Assembly: GCA_036674765.1 (NCBI GenBank)
Contig: JARVKI010000165.1
Span: forward strand, 1-53,397
Reading direction: 5' to 3'
From: Seiridium cupressi
Taxonomy: Eukaryota; Ascomycota; Sordariomycetes; Amphisphaeriales; Sporocadaceae
Length of the DNA stretch: 53,397 bases
How positions within the stretch are numbered: position 1 is the first letter of the stretch; each line of letters starts with the position of its first letter. This document shows positions 1-11,327 of this stretch, one piece after another. The position numbers and the translations under genes are program-made. Under the pieces are notes generated by a model. It saw only the letters and a program-made list of their open reading frames with translations. It was not told where the DNA came from and searched no databases.

Positions 1-300
1 TAAATAAAATATTATAAATAATTTATATTTAATTTTTAATTATAATATAAAGGATTATTAGAATTTTAACGTAAAAAACTTATTTTTATCGGAAATAAAT
101 TCGTTTAATAGTTTATATTAATTAATTATAATTTTAAAGATAATATAAGCGAGTTTTATAACGTTATTTATTTCTTTATATAAAATAAAATATCCGTATT
201 TTATAAATCGCTTTATAATAATAAAGATATTATTATATTTTACATTTGTTATTAATTTTCTTAATAATAATAATTTAATAATAAAGTTTATAACGACCGA
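1..300 (-). pseudogene. Integrase core of the RIP-mutated retrotransposon, cut by window edge
   Basis: The minus strand from about 300 downward reads SVVINFIIKL, then YNNIFIIIKRFIKYGYFI, then LNEFISDKNKFFTLKF (about 61-110). These are the successive blocks of a Gypsy integrase catalytic core ('xxDFIxxLP', 'DxIxVVVDRxSKxxHFIP', 'IISDRDxxFxSxFW'). The catalytic Asp in the first block is now Asn, while the Asp in ISDK survives. The reading runs off the window start, so the third acidic residue and any chromodomain are not visible. Confidence 0.8.
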
Positions 301-779
301 TTTTTAAGCTTTATTAAATAATATTATTAATTATAACTTTTTATATAATTTATATTAAGATATTTTAACTTTATTATAAAAATCGTAATTTTTAATAATT
401 TTAAAAATATATTATTTTAAGTTTTTATAATTAAAATATTATTAAATCCTTTTAATAATTTTAAATATTTTTATATATTTATTAAATAATAAAACGTAAT
501 ATTTTTAAATAAATTCTTTTTAAAAATTTTTAAAAAGGTATATTTTCCTTTAATATATTAAAACTTCCGTTTTTTAATATTTTTTATTAATTTTTTCGAT
601 TTATATCTTTTATATAATTATATAATTAATAACGTATAAGTTTATAATCGGTATAAGGTTTTTTTCCTCGTTAATCGTAAAGATAATATATATTTTTTAA
701 ATGCTTTTTAAAAGTAGTCCGATTTGCGATTTAACGCGTCGGTTTTTTCGTTTTTTAATCCTTTTTAATAAATAATAAT

Positions 780-1085
780 AAAATTAAAATTTATTAAAAA
801 TTTTAACTATTATATTTATCGTTTATTAAGTTTTTAATTATTAATAAACGATATTAAGTTTTTATAATTAATATAAATTTTAATTTAATATATTATTCCG
901 TTAAAGTAATACTTTTATTTTTTAAATATTTTAATAATTATTATTAGTTTTTTATTATAAATTTAATAATTAAACTTTAGTTTATTAAACTTTTTAAAGT
1001 AATAAGCGATTAAATATAACTTTTTATCGTTTTTATATTAATTAAATTAGCCGCCGATCGCGTAATTTAATATATTAGTTTCGAT
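780..1085 (-). pseudogene. RNase H domain of the RIP-mutated retrotransposon
   Basis: Downstream of RT on the minus strand lies a decayed RNase H domain. TNILNYAIGG (about 1050-1080) matches the 'TDASDxAIGA/G' start motif with the Asp codons changed to Asn. It is followed by KKLYLIAYYFKKFN, as in 'HPIAYxSRKLxxAExNY'. NYKNLISF (about 845-870) matches the 'TDHKNLxYF' block. Just after the domain, KTDALNR (about 735-755) matches the conserved 'ADALSRR' linker before integrase. Asp-to-Asn changes and TAA stops are the RIP pattern. Confidence 0.85.
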
Positions 1086-1369
1086 TTTAAATTTTTTATC
1101 AGGGTCGGTTATAATTATAACGGGTTTTTTCGTTATTTTCTTTTTAAATTTTTTAAATATTTATTATTTAATATAAATTTATTAAAATAATAAATTCTTT
1201 TTAATTAAATTTATTAAAAGGCTTTTTACTTTTATAAAATTAAAGATAAATATTTTATAATAATTTATTAATTTTAAAAAGGATTATATATTTATAACGT
1301 TTTAAAGTGTCGGTTACTTTTTAATTATTATTATTTTAAATTCTTTTATTTAAATTTCTTTTAAAAATA

Positions 1370-1860
1370 TTACGTATTTTATAAAAATAACTTTTTATTA
1401 ATAAAATTTACTTTTTTTAAAATTTATTAAAAGGTTTATTTCTTATAACTTTTTAAATATTATTATAATATATTATTTATATTTTTTAATCGTATTTAAA
1501 AATATAAATATATTATTAAAATAAATTATTACGAATTTATTTAAAAAAAATCTTATAATATTATATTAATTATATTTTAAAAATTTATAAATATATTAAT
1601 AAATTTAAAAAATATAATTAAATATTTAAAATATTTATATTTATTATAAAATATTATTTTTTATTTATTATTTTTTTTAATTTTAATTAATTTATATACG
1701 TTAAATAAATTTAAAGTTATAAACTATTTAATATTATATAATTTATTTTATAAGTTTTTAATTAATAATAAAAAGTATTTATTTTTAATCGTAATTTCGT
1801 TAAATTTTTAATAATCGATGTAAAGCTTTTAATTAAATTTCCCGTTTTTATTTTTCTTTA
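1370..1860 (-). pseudogene. Reverse transcriptase domain of the RIP-mutated retrotransposon
   Basis: The minus strand carries decayed RT motifs in order. A KNGKF...LYIDY block followed by FNEITIKNKY (about 1765-1855) corresponds to the 'K-x-G-x-x-R-x-CVDYRxLNxxTxKxxYPLP' region of Gypsy RTs. The remnant of the catalytic (Y)xDD box reads NNIFIF at 1500-1517, with both Asp codons (GAT/GAC) now AAT. A later block KSKF...KVIFIKYVIF (about 1370-1420) matches the 'KCEF...VxFLGYVIS' element. In-frame TAA and TAG codons replace conserved residues. Loss of the DD pair alone would abolish catalysis. Confidence 0.85.
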
Positions 1861-4499
1861 AACTAAAAAATATAAAATATTCTACGTATAAAATAGATTT
1901 TTTAATTTATCCTTTCGATAATATCTCGTTAAAGTATTTTTTAAATACTTTTTTATATTATAACCGTATAAAATAAATAAATATAAAATATAATTTTATA
2001 CCTTTTTTTAAAAATATTTCGTAATTAAACCTTATATATATTAATAATTTTATATTTAATTTTCTATTAAATAAATCGTTAAATTCCTTATATTTTTCGG
2101 GTATTTTATATATAAATTTCGGCTTAACATTTTTAGTTATAACGTAAAGTTTAAATATTTTAAACTTATTTAAAAGTCCTTCCGTTAAACGTTATTTAAA
2201 GGTTAAATCTCTTTTTAATATATCTTATTAAAATTAGCTTATATTTTAATTTATTTAAGGATTATTCGCTTATAATTAAAATATCCTTAAAATTAAATTA
2301 TAATTTATAATTTTTATAATATTATACGTAAATCCTTTATTATAATTTTAAATATAAATTTAAATATATATAATCTTTATATTAACGATTTTATTATTAT
2401 ATATTATTAGTTTTTTATTTATAATTTTAAATTAATAAAGCGTTTATTTTTATTTTTATAATATTTAAAATTTATTAACGATTCGTAACAAAATAAAATT
2501 TCTTTAAACTTTTATATTAATTAAAACTTCGATATTTTAACTTATAATCCGAATTTTAATTATAAAATAATTATATACGTTTATTTTTATAACGTATAAA
2601 GATTTAATATTTAACTATTATTATCCCGTTATATACGATTTTAATCGTTTTTTAATCGTTTATCGCGTTGGTAATATCGTCGTTATTCTTTTTTATCTTT
2701 TACTTTTTAATAAATAAAAACGTAATTTATATATAAACTTTCCCGATTTTAATATATTAAAAGTTTATTATATTTTAACTCGTTAGCTTTTTACTTTATT
2801 TTTAATTTTATAAAAACTCGTAATATTATTTACGTAAAAAATATTAATCCTTCGTTTTATCGTTATATTTAAATACGATTTATAATTTTATAAATTTGTA
2901 ATCCGACTCCTTTATTACGTTACTTTTTAAATGCTTTCTCGATTAACTTTTTAGGGTCGTTTTTTCCTTCCTATTAATTTATAATAATATTAAATAAAAG
3001 GGATTTTAATTTAATTAAAAGTCGTTTTATTTTATTATATTCTTTAATTTACTTTTAAATTAAACTCTTTTTATTAACGTAAATTAAATATTTATTAATT
3101 TTATATTAATTTTACGTTTATAATTTTAAAGCGTATTTATATATTTTTTATAAATCGCTAATAATTACCGCGTATTTTTAAAGGTTTTTATAAATAATAA
3201 TAACGTTTCTTATTTATCTTTCATTTTATAATATTTTAATAAAGTTTAATTTTAACCTTTTAAAAAAGAATTTATACTTTAATTTCTCTTTAAAATATCA
3301 GTTATATAACCGGTTAATATAGTTAATTTATAATATATTTATATAATTTAAATATTTTATTCTTAATTAAACGTTATTTTTAAATATTATATAAAAGGTA
3401 TAAACGTCTTTAAATTTATCCTTTATAATAACTTTTATTAAAACATTTTTAAATTTTAAAACGTTATAAAATAACCTTTTAAAAATAATTATCGTTTTAA
3501 AATCGTTTTAATACTTAACGGATTATCGTATTATAATAAGAATTTTATTAATTCTTTCCTTAATTAATCGTAGTTTTAATACGTCGGCTTAATTTAAATT
3601 TTTTTCTTTTTTTTATTATTATTCCGTACGGCGGATAATAATTTAATTCTAATCGGATTTATTTCCGTTTTCGTTAGAATACGCAAAGTGTCCGTAAATA
3701 TTAATTCGTCGTTTTACGGGGCTCCTCCCCGCTACCGCGATAATTTTAATAACCGGTATTATAAAGTATTATCCTACTCCGTTTTTATTTAACTTATATA
3801 TTTTATATTAATCGTTATAATATACTATTTAAAATAAGTTATCGTATTTAATTAATCTTTTTATAATAAAATTAAATTATTATCTTTTTAAAATTAATTT
3901 AAAAGGTTATTTCTTTTTAAACAAGCGGTATTCGTTAATAAAATATCTTATCTTTTTATAATTATAATATATTATTAACTTTTTATTATATTTATTATTT
4001 TTTTATTTTATAACGTTAAGGTTTATAAGTTTATTATATTATTTGTACGACGTTTAGTTTTTTTAATCGCGGTTTTAATTATTATATCCGTTTTACCGGG
4101 GTTTTTTTATATTAACGGTAGTACGGTTTTGGTATTTTAGGGTTTATTTCTTTTCGGACCGTCGAGCGTATAATTAATTATTAATACGTATTATAAGTTC
4201 CGCGTACTAGGTAAAATCGGTAGGTAAATATAAAATCCTACTAATTTTATCCTTAACTTCTTTTTTAAAACCTTAATAATATAATATAATACGTATATTA
4301 TTTATATAATTTATATAAACAGTAATTTATTTAAATTTTATAATATACGCTAATATAAACGCTTTTTATTTAAAGTTTTTAAGTTTTTATTCGGTTTATT
4401 TTTTTTATTAAACTTTTAAAATAATAATTTAAATACCTTTTTATATCCGGTATAAATTTTAAAGATTTTTTATATTTCCGTTTTATATTAACTTAATAT

Positions 4500-4690
4500 T
4501 TATTTATATTCGCTTATTTTAAAAAGATACGGTTTAAACCACGTAAAAGCGCGTTTTTTTAAAAAGGATATTATATAAACGATCCTTTAAAGGTCGTTTT
4601 AAAAACTTTTTATATAAAACGAGTAATAAGCGCGAATTTAAGTAAAATACCTTTTAAATCTTTTAAACGTTTTATTATAAAATATAAAAG
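4500..4690 (-). pseudogene. Gag-like capsid segment of the RIP-mutated retrotransposon
   Basis: On the minus strand this segment reads as a decayed Gag core. It contains a block resembling RAYYSFY followed about 25 residues later by KKRAFTWFKPYL (about 4520-4560), which matches the usual 'GxAxxWFxPYL' signature of fungal Gypsy Gag proteins. Several stops interrupt it, mostly TAA or TAG at positions expected to be Gln or Trp, as RIP produces. It lies upstream of RT in the element's own direction. The zinc knuckle and protease that should follow at about 2000-4400 are too degraded for me to place. This is family recognition from a few motifs, not a full alignment. Confidence 0.65.
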
Positions 4691-5289
4691 TATTAAACTT
4701 AAATTTATTAATCTTTTAAATTAATATAATAATAATATTAATTACTTTTCGCATCGCGGTATTTAAATTTTAAAATTTTTAAATAAGTTTAACTTTATAA
4801 TCCTTTTCTCGCTAAAATCGTTTAATTTTTTTAAAAATACTTTTATATTATTTTTTAAAGACTTTAAAGTTATTATTTTTATTAGAGTTAATATTTATAA
4901 TTTAAATAAAGGATTTTTAAAGGGTTTATTTTTAAATAATCTTTATAATTTCCTTTTTTTTTTGCCGTTATTACTATTATTTTTATTAACGGTAAATATT
5001 TTACCGATATTATTTAATAATTCTTAAACTAAAATACGTATTTAAATAAAAATAATTAAAATATAATAAATATATTATTATTAAAATAAACTTTAAAATA
5101 ATATATTAATATTAAATTTATATTAATAAGGTACGTAATATAAAATAAAAATATTAAGTTTTAAAAAATAAAAATATAATCGTTAAAGTTTAATAAGCCT
5201 TATTTATAAATAGATAAATATTTAAATTAATTATTAAAATAATAATTATCTATATAAGAAACGTTTATCGTATATATATCCCTTTATTC

Positions 5290-6192
5290 CCTTACTAATC
5301 TTATTTGCTTATATTTGCTTATATCTGTTTATGTCTGCTCAGCGTGTTGGTCCTGAGCACTTCCGATCAGGAGTCTTGCCGTCTGATTAGACAGTAGTAC
5401 CTACCACTATTGGTGCAAACATTCCTCTGGGTCAGGGGCACTGGGCACCTGTCTGTCACCTGCCGGTCATGGTCCGTGCTCCCGACCGGGCTACGTTCGT
5501 AACACACGGATGGAACGGAGAGCGTGGGGAACTTAGCCTACTAAACGACCGGTGTCGTACGCGCCAGCCAGCACATGAACTGCAACCGGCGAGTATTTAA
5601 TTAGCCTTTCGCGGGAAGCTTACTCCTTTACGCCTAATTTATAAAGATTGTAGACCCTCTGTGTGAACTTTTACCTTTTGTTGGTGGCTGATTCCTGACA
5701 TATCCGCTGTTATGTCCGTTTTACGGCAATAACAAGCGCCTTGGTGCGGTTCACCAATCCCACAACTACCGGCTTGGGACGACCAGCCCCACAGCTGTTA
5801 AAGCACGAGAGTGTATCATGATTGGAGAATCATTGGACCCGAAAGTCTAACATGCGTCTGATGATGTATTGCGGAACAGTGGTGGGTGCGACGTGCTTTA
5901 GGCTAAACCGTATATGCTTCGTGAAGCATGGTACAAGGCCTCGGCTTGAGATGGAATCACTCTGCGGATTTGGGGTAGTTGCCGAACGACCCGAACTTCG
6001 TCCGAATTGAACAGATTGAGATTACGCCATAGCAGCGGGGTTTTGCTACATACTCTCTTGTATCAGACTTAATAAACTCGATGTGCGTTGCTGTTATACC
6101 AGTCTGTCCAACGAACACCATTGGAGGTACACAACAGCACCATCCCTCGAGCAAGATCAATCTAAATCTACTTCCCACGTCAAATAGCCAGA
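5290..6192. other. Transition from RIP-mutated to normal-composition DNA; no gene seen
   Basis: At about 5290-5340 the composition changes abruptly from the AT-rich RIP block to DNA with ordinary CA/TG content. The junction carries short imperfect repeats of the form TTTGCTTATA/TCTGTTTATG (about 5308-5338). Short open frames in the rest show no family resemblance. The last 100-150 bases before 6193 are presumably the promoter and leader of the GFA-type gene; I cannot identify a specific element. Confidence 0.5.
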
Positions 6193-6762
6193 ATGGCAAT
6201 CTCACTTCACCCAGCCATTGACTCCGGGATCAAGGCCGGCGATCCCAACTTCGCCGGCGGCAAGCTACACTGCCATTGTACCAGTAATAAGGTCGAGGTC
6301 ACCATCAATGGGAACGTGCTCCACAACCATGCCTGCGGATGTTCGAAATGCTGGAAGCCTTCTGGTGCCATATTCTCCATCGTTGCTGTGGTCCCAACAG
6401 ATAACCTGAGGGTGACTGCGAACGAGGATAAATTGCAAATCGTCGACAAGAGCGCAGCCATCCAGCGGCATGCCTGCTCGCAGTGCGGTGTACACTTGTT
6501 TGGCCGCATTGTTCAGGATCACCCTTTCAAGGGTCTCGACTTCGTCCACACGGAGCTCAGTGATAGTCAAGGATGGCAGGAGCCTCAGTTTGCTGGCTTT
6601 GTCAGCTCGATTATTGAGCAAGGCTTTCCACCTGAGAAGACTGATGAGGTCAGAGAACAATTTCAAAAGCTTGGGCTTCAGACCTACGACTCATTGAGCC
6701 CGCCTCTGATGGACGCGATTGCCACGTACAATGCCAAGAAATCAGGCAAGCTCGCTCATTAG
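6193..6762 (+). CDS. GFA/CENP-V family zinc protein (glutathione-dependent formaldehyde-activating enzyme-like)
   Basis: A 189-residue single-exon gene of the GFA (CENP-V/GFA) family. It carries the full set of zinc-binding cysteines: CHC at residues 27-29, CGCSKC at 48-53 and CSQC at 95-98. In the founding member, Gfa, this fold was linked to spontaneous condensation of formaldehyde with glutathione to S-hydroxymethylglutathione, upstream of the class III alcohol dehydrogenase. Many fungal paralogues have no proven activity. Length and Cys layout match the fungal 'S-(hydroxymethyl)glutathione synthase' group, and the C-terminal tail with [11 protein letters not shown] is typical of it. No signal peptide is seen, so it is probably cytosolic. 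The first ATG of the frame is used and lies just before the first conserved block. Family assignment is firm; substrate is not. Confidence 0.88.
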   Translation: MAISLHPAIDSGIKAGDPNFAGGKLHCHCTSNKVEVTINGNVLHNHACGCSKCWKPSGAIFSIVAVVPTDNLRVTANEDKLQIVDKSAAIQRHACSQCGVHLFGRIVQDHPFKGLDFVHTELSDSQGWQEPQFAGFVSSIIEQGFPPEKTDEVREQFQKLGLQTYDSLSPPLMDAIATYNAKKSGKLAH

Positions 6763-9279
6763 AGGAGTTGGATACATCAATCAGCCACATAATATCTTCA
6801 AAGTACGAGGAAAGTGATCAACTCGAACAAAGGTTTATGTCACCTTACCGAGGAGTGGATCGTTCTGGGCTTATATATTGTGGCTTTAAGGACCATCGGT
6901 CGGTTTCCAAAGGCTAGCAAGCCAAACGATTATTGAACTATTGTGACGAGATTTGTGTAGGAAAAGTTATCCATGGACGCCAGTTTGAATGCACTGGTTT
7001 TGGAGGACTAAGAAATTGCAGTCTGACAAAATATATGGATTGATTTTACCATTTAAAATAAAGTACATCTCCATTAATATTTGTTTATTTACGGCTCTTA
7101 TCATACTTGGTACAGCCTCGTAGTTGACCACTGCCAAAAGTTCTACGCGGGAGATGGGCGGCGACCTAGAACAAGACGAGAGACGATCGGTTCTGCGGGG
7201 TGACCTTTCCCGTGGTTAGTCAAGACGGAGAGAAGAATAAGGCCCAAGTAATTCACAAATGTCGTCTACCTATATAGCTATAATTATTTCGAAAGAGGAG
7301 AAACTATCGGCTAAAGAAGTAGCGGTACCTTTTCGACATGCCTGATTTAGACGAGGCGTAATTCGTTCCTCCTGCATTCTGGAATACCATATAATAAATC
7401 GTCGGAGGTACTCGCCCCCTTTTATCAAGAAATTATAGATTACCATCGGTAAACTTAAGCATATACCGGCTCTATGGAATGGCAGAAAAGACGTGATAGT
7501 GGGGTAAGAAAATATTTTAGCTTAAGGGAGAAAAGGCGTTGCGTTATAACTTTAATAAGACAGGGAATATTAAAGGAAAACATTATCAGCCTATCTATAC
7601 TTACGACTAATATAATGAATTAACGGCATTTATATAAATTAGTCGAACTGATATATATACCTTAGTTAAACGGTTTAAAGTCGGACCTTTAAAAGATTAC
7701 CTCTTTAAACATTTCTAATTAAAAATATTTAATTTAAAAACGCTTCAGCTTAGCGTTATTTAATACTATTAATTTAAGCATTACCTTTTTTATATATATA
7801 AGTAAATATAATTATATTATATTATTAAGTTTAAAAGTTCTTTTTAAAAAACTAGTAATACTAAGTCCTAAACGTTTTATTATATTTAACTTAATATATA
7901 CATATGTTCCGATTATTATAAGAATGCCACAATGTAAGGAAATCTACGCTTGGTTGGTATAAGTTCTATATTATCAAAAACCATATGTATAAAACTGCAA
8001 CCCTTCGCATACACTAAATTATGCCCGTTTCATACCTTAAATATACGTGCCGATGTCGTCCCCGAGGGCGAAGTAGGTACTATTATATGTTACCGGTTTG
8101 AGAGGTGCCCATATTCCACCCTGCACTCAAGTTCCAAATTTGCCGCAAGCCGTTTGGCCTTGACTGTGGCGTCGTAGCTTGCCGAGTACGATACTTAGTG
8201 AAAACAATGCTCCCGATCGGTATAAATACGCCGGTTTCCAGTGCCATAAGAAGTGACGGAGAGCTAGCGGAGCTCAAAAGGAATACTACCCTCTGCCGTT
8301 TTACAGAAGTAGGCGGTACAGCAGGCGTGGTACCATTGCTTATAAACAAAAATCGAACTTTATGTCAGAACCGAAGATTGTTAGACACTCTGTTATCGTC
8401 AGATTTGGTACATAATGTAGTATCAATCTCGATTCGGTCCTTTTGAGTTGCACGAGCAGCAGACATATATTAATGTCTTTGCATCAATGCTACCTACCAC
8501 GGTCTCTTAGAAGAGGCCGGCATTAATTTTGATTGCACTGGGCACCAAGTGGCCCAAGTGAATTAGGCTCACATTACCTCTCAAACAGTCCTGGGCACGG
8601 TGTGTTAAGCCTGCTGAATCTTGGCAAAATTTGCCCGTCAGACCTCATTCTCGTACCAGCGTTCGACTCCAGTACTTAGTGGGGCTATTTAATATTCCAA
8701 CGGTATAAGCACCCCGTAACAAAGGTTACGGATCCAGATTTAATACCTCGGTAAGCAAACCATTTCCAGATATCCATAGACCACAATCAGCATTACCCGC
8801 GAGTCCCCAAGGTAGCGCGAACGATGCTTCCTTCGCGTTTCCAAAATTGGCCGCGGATCAAATGGGTCCAGGGTACTATGCGCGAATAACTACTGTAGGT
8901 ATAGTTCCTTCTTGGCACCTCGGAAGATGACACCGCGGATTGGTTATAAGCCGGCTCATTAACCGGAGCACTAACAGCCAGTCTCTTCTCGTGAAATCAA
9001 ATCAACCGCGCATTTCCACCGCATATTAACAACATGACCCACCAGCGAGGACCGTGGTGTCATTGGGTCACATTGCTCTATATTGTATCACACGGCTTTG
9101 ATTCCGAGCAATGACTGAGATGGGCTAGACCAAATGCGTGGGGAAGACGACTCCGTATTGGCAATATTAAAGTCCAAGTGTAAGCCAACTTCCTTGCTCT
9201 ATGTGTTCCTCGAGTCTCATGCGTAGACGAATGCTCTCTTGTCTTTTTCTATCATAAACCTTTGGCTCGGGTCGCGGTC
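6763..9279. other. Gene-poor stretch with a RIP-like AT-rich patch
   Basis: No intact gene is recognisable in these 2.5 kb. Positions about 7500-7920 are AT-rich with few CA/TG dinucleotides and look like an old RIP-mutated repeat, though I could not assign a family. Around 8080-8450 moderately long frames overlap on both strands. At about 8700-8860 the minus strand reads a gene-like stretch (ALPWGLAGNADCGLW), but with stops and no family I can name. These may be remnants of dead genes. The last part, about 9050-9279, should hold the AA9 promoter. Confidence 0.5.
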
Positions 9280-10197
9280 ATGCTGCTTCCTACCGCCCTC
9301 ACTACCCTCGCGTTACTCGCCGTAGAGGCAGCCGCTCATGGTGCAGTCACGAGCTACGTCATCGCGGGCACAACATATCCAGGGTGAGGAAGATCCTCCC
9401 ACTGAGCTCATATTCATCACAGAGTTTCGAAAGCTGATTATTTCATCCCCATACCTTAGCTATCAAGGCTTCTCCCCCACTTCTGACCCCGTGATCCAAT
9501 GGCAGTGGCCAGACTACAACCCCGTCACTACCGCCACTGACAGCAAGCTTCGATGCAACGGTGGCACGTCCGCCAAGCTGTCAGCCACCGTCAACCCCGG
9601 TGATACCGTTGAGGCCATATGGGCCCAGTGGACACACTCTCAGGGCCCCATTATCGTCTGGATGTATAAGTGCGCAGGCGACTTCTCAGCCTGCGACGGT
9701 AGCGGGTCCAACTGGTTCAAGATTGATGAAGGCGGCTTCCATGGTGACGGGGTGACAGTCTTCCTCGACACCGAGACACCCAGCGGCTGGGACATTGCCA
9801 CGCTAGTTGGCAGCAACAAGGGCTGGACGAGCACGATCCCGCAGGGCTTGGCGTCGGGTAATTATCTGATCCGCCATGAGCTGATCGCACTCCACCAGGC
9901 CAACGCGCCGCAATGGTACGCCGAATGTGCACAGATTACGGTGGCAGGGTCTGGAACGGCGCAGCCAAGCGCGAGCCAAGAGGCAGCAATCCCCGGATAT
10001 TGTGCACAGACCGATCCGAACATTAGTGTAAGTTGGTTTTGCAATTATCTCTGTTGTTCGGGACAGTTGACTCATTGAACTCCTGAATTTAGGTATCCAT
10101 CAACGACCACACCATCCCTCAAACCTACACAGTTCCCGGACCTCCAGTCTTCAAGGGTACTGCGGCCTCCAAGAAAGGCAGAGATTTCACTGCCTAA
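9280..10197 (+). CDS. AA9 lytic polysaccharide monooxygenase (formerly GH61)
   Basis: A secreted copper enzyme for oxidative cleavage of cellulose or related beta-glucans. I read three exons, 9280-9383, 9460-10027 and 10093-10197, with introns of 76 nt (GTGAGG...TAG) and 65 nt (GTAAGT...TAG), giving 258 residues. Residues 1-19 are a signal peptide ending AAA. The mature protein starts with His20, the N-terminal ligand of the copper histidine brace (HGAVTSYV). The second His is probably that of WTHSQGPI, with the axial Tyr in PQWYAEC. HGDGVTVFLD and NYLIRHELIALHQA are characteristic AA9 blocks. There is no CBM1 tail; the protein ends soon after the family's C-terminal VPGPPVF. The ATG was chosen because it alone gives the signal peptide and His1. 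It appears intact. Confidence 0.93.
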
Positions 10198-11327
10198 TGA
10201 GCGCGGGTAAGGTGGTCTGCACAGCGATGGATAAACCAGCATCTTCTGTCGTTACAGCTTTCATATCAGTACTACGTATTAGTTTATCATATTGCATTCA
10301 TAAAATCTGGTAGTATTTCACTAAAAATAGTGCACACCAAGGTATTAGCCTGTTCGACGTTGGTCGCTATTCGCAAATTGTCATCCATAACATTCTACTC
10401 CGCCCTTCTCCAGCATTGACGTTTATACTACATATTCACACTTTAAGTACATCTTTATGAAGAAAAGCATGGTTACTCTTGCCGTTTCGCAAAAAAGACT
10501 TTTAAGAAAAAAAGATTTTGGCCAAAGTACAGGACCGGCAGGCCATCAAACACCGAATAACGAGGTCCAAATATGCGCGGCGAAGCAATCCAGACTATTC
10601 GGGTCTCGGAACCCATGATTGCAGATTTTAATGCCAGCCTCTTTCTGCAAGCTTGTACGACGAACATGTGACTGTTTCGAAGATACAGGCGGCAGTAGCA
10701 TTCAACCGAAATTATGTAGATTCCGACTGATTAGAATATTAACTACATCGTCATACAAGTCGGTGAGCATCTTGTTGGTCAGTCTAATCCTGGCTCTTTC
10801 CGTGCTTACACAGGGAAGCCAGGGGCTCGACTGCGGCCGTGTTGTTTCCAACGACCTGGTTGTACATGATCTCGCAATTCCGGGACCGTACAATCGAGCA
10901 GTTGGCCCAGAAAACTTCGCAGTTCCTATGTCAGAGGTTCACGTGGTGTGGTTCAAATTGTCAATGACACACATGCCTCAGGCGGGTCCAGCTTCCAGAC
11001 CCAGTACGGGCAAAGTCTTCATATACCTATCATCTACTTCCTCCCACGGATGTTATTCCGTCAGTTCGATAGCAATTGAAATAAGTAGTATTAGTGCCAT
11101 AAACCCATCAAACTTTCAATATTTTAGGACTCTGCTAGACCATAGCCAATCTCTTTTAAATGCAGGATGGTCCTAAGTGCATAAGGGAGTACAACCTTTG
11201 GGACATTGGATTCGGATTTAGCCAAAGAAGCACAAGTGTGGTGGCTCGGTCTCAACAGCTGAAGTATGACTTGAGCAGTCCAGGTCCTTCACTGTAATAC
11301 GTCAGCCGTCTCAAGCATATAACAGAA
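10198..11327. other. Intergenic region, no gene supported
   Basis: A 185-codon plus-strand frame (10619-11176) contains a hydrophobic stretch but no recognisable family, codon pattern or intron structure. A minus-strand frame overlaps it. I regard the region as non-coding, or as a decayed gene I cannot identify. Confidence 0.4.

Larger units (their letters stand above)
1..5290 (-). mobile_element. RIP-degraded Ty3/Gypsy-type LTR retrotransposon (partial)
   Basis: This is a long, extremely AT-rich block in which CA and TG dinucleotides are nearly absent while CG persists and TA dominates. That is the classic result of repeat-induced point mutation (C to T in CpA, both strands). Read on the minus strand it still shows recognisable retrotransposon blocks between many stops: a Gag-like segment (about 4500-4690), reverse transcriptase (about 1370-1860), RNase H (about 780-1085) and the integrase core (about 300 down to the window start). 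The order Gag-RT-RNaseH-IN is that of the Ty3/Gypsy group. The element continues beyond the left edge, so its 3' part and 3' LTR are not in view. I could not delimit the 5' LTR, which should lie near 5000-5290. It is certainly non-functional. Confidence 0.9.

Noticed and set aside
8083..8446. Overlapping frames of 88 and 113 codons on opposite strands
   Set aside because: Neither resembles a known family and both sit in a decayed, gene-poor stretch. Coding origin cannot be shown.
8640..8675. GTTCGACTCC resembling a tRNA T-loop
   Set aside because: No matching stems or anticodon arm in the preceding 70 bases.
10619..11176. 185-codon plus-strand frame with a hydrophobic stretch
   Set aside because: Overlapped by another frame on the opposite strand and matches no family; the hydrophobic part is internal, not an N-terminal signal.
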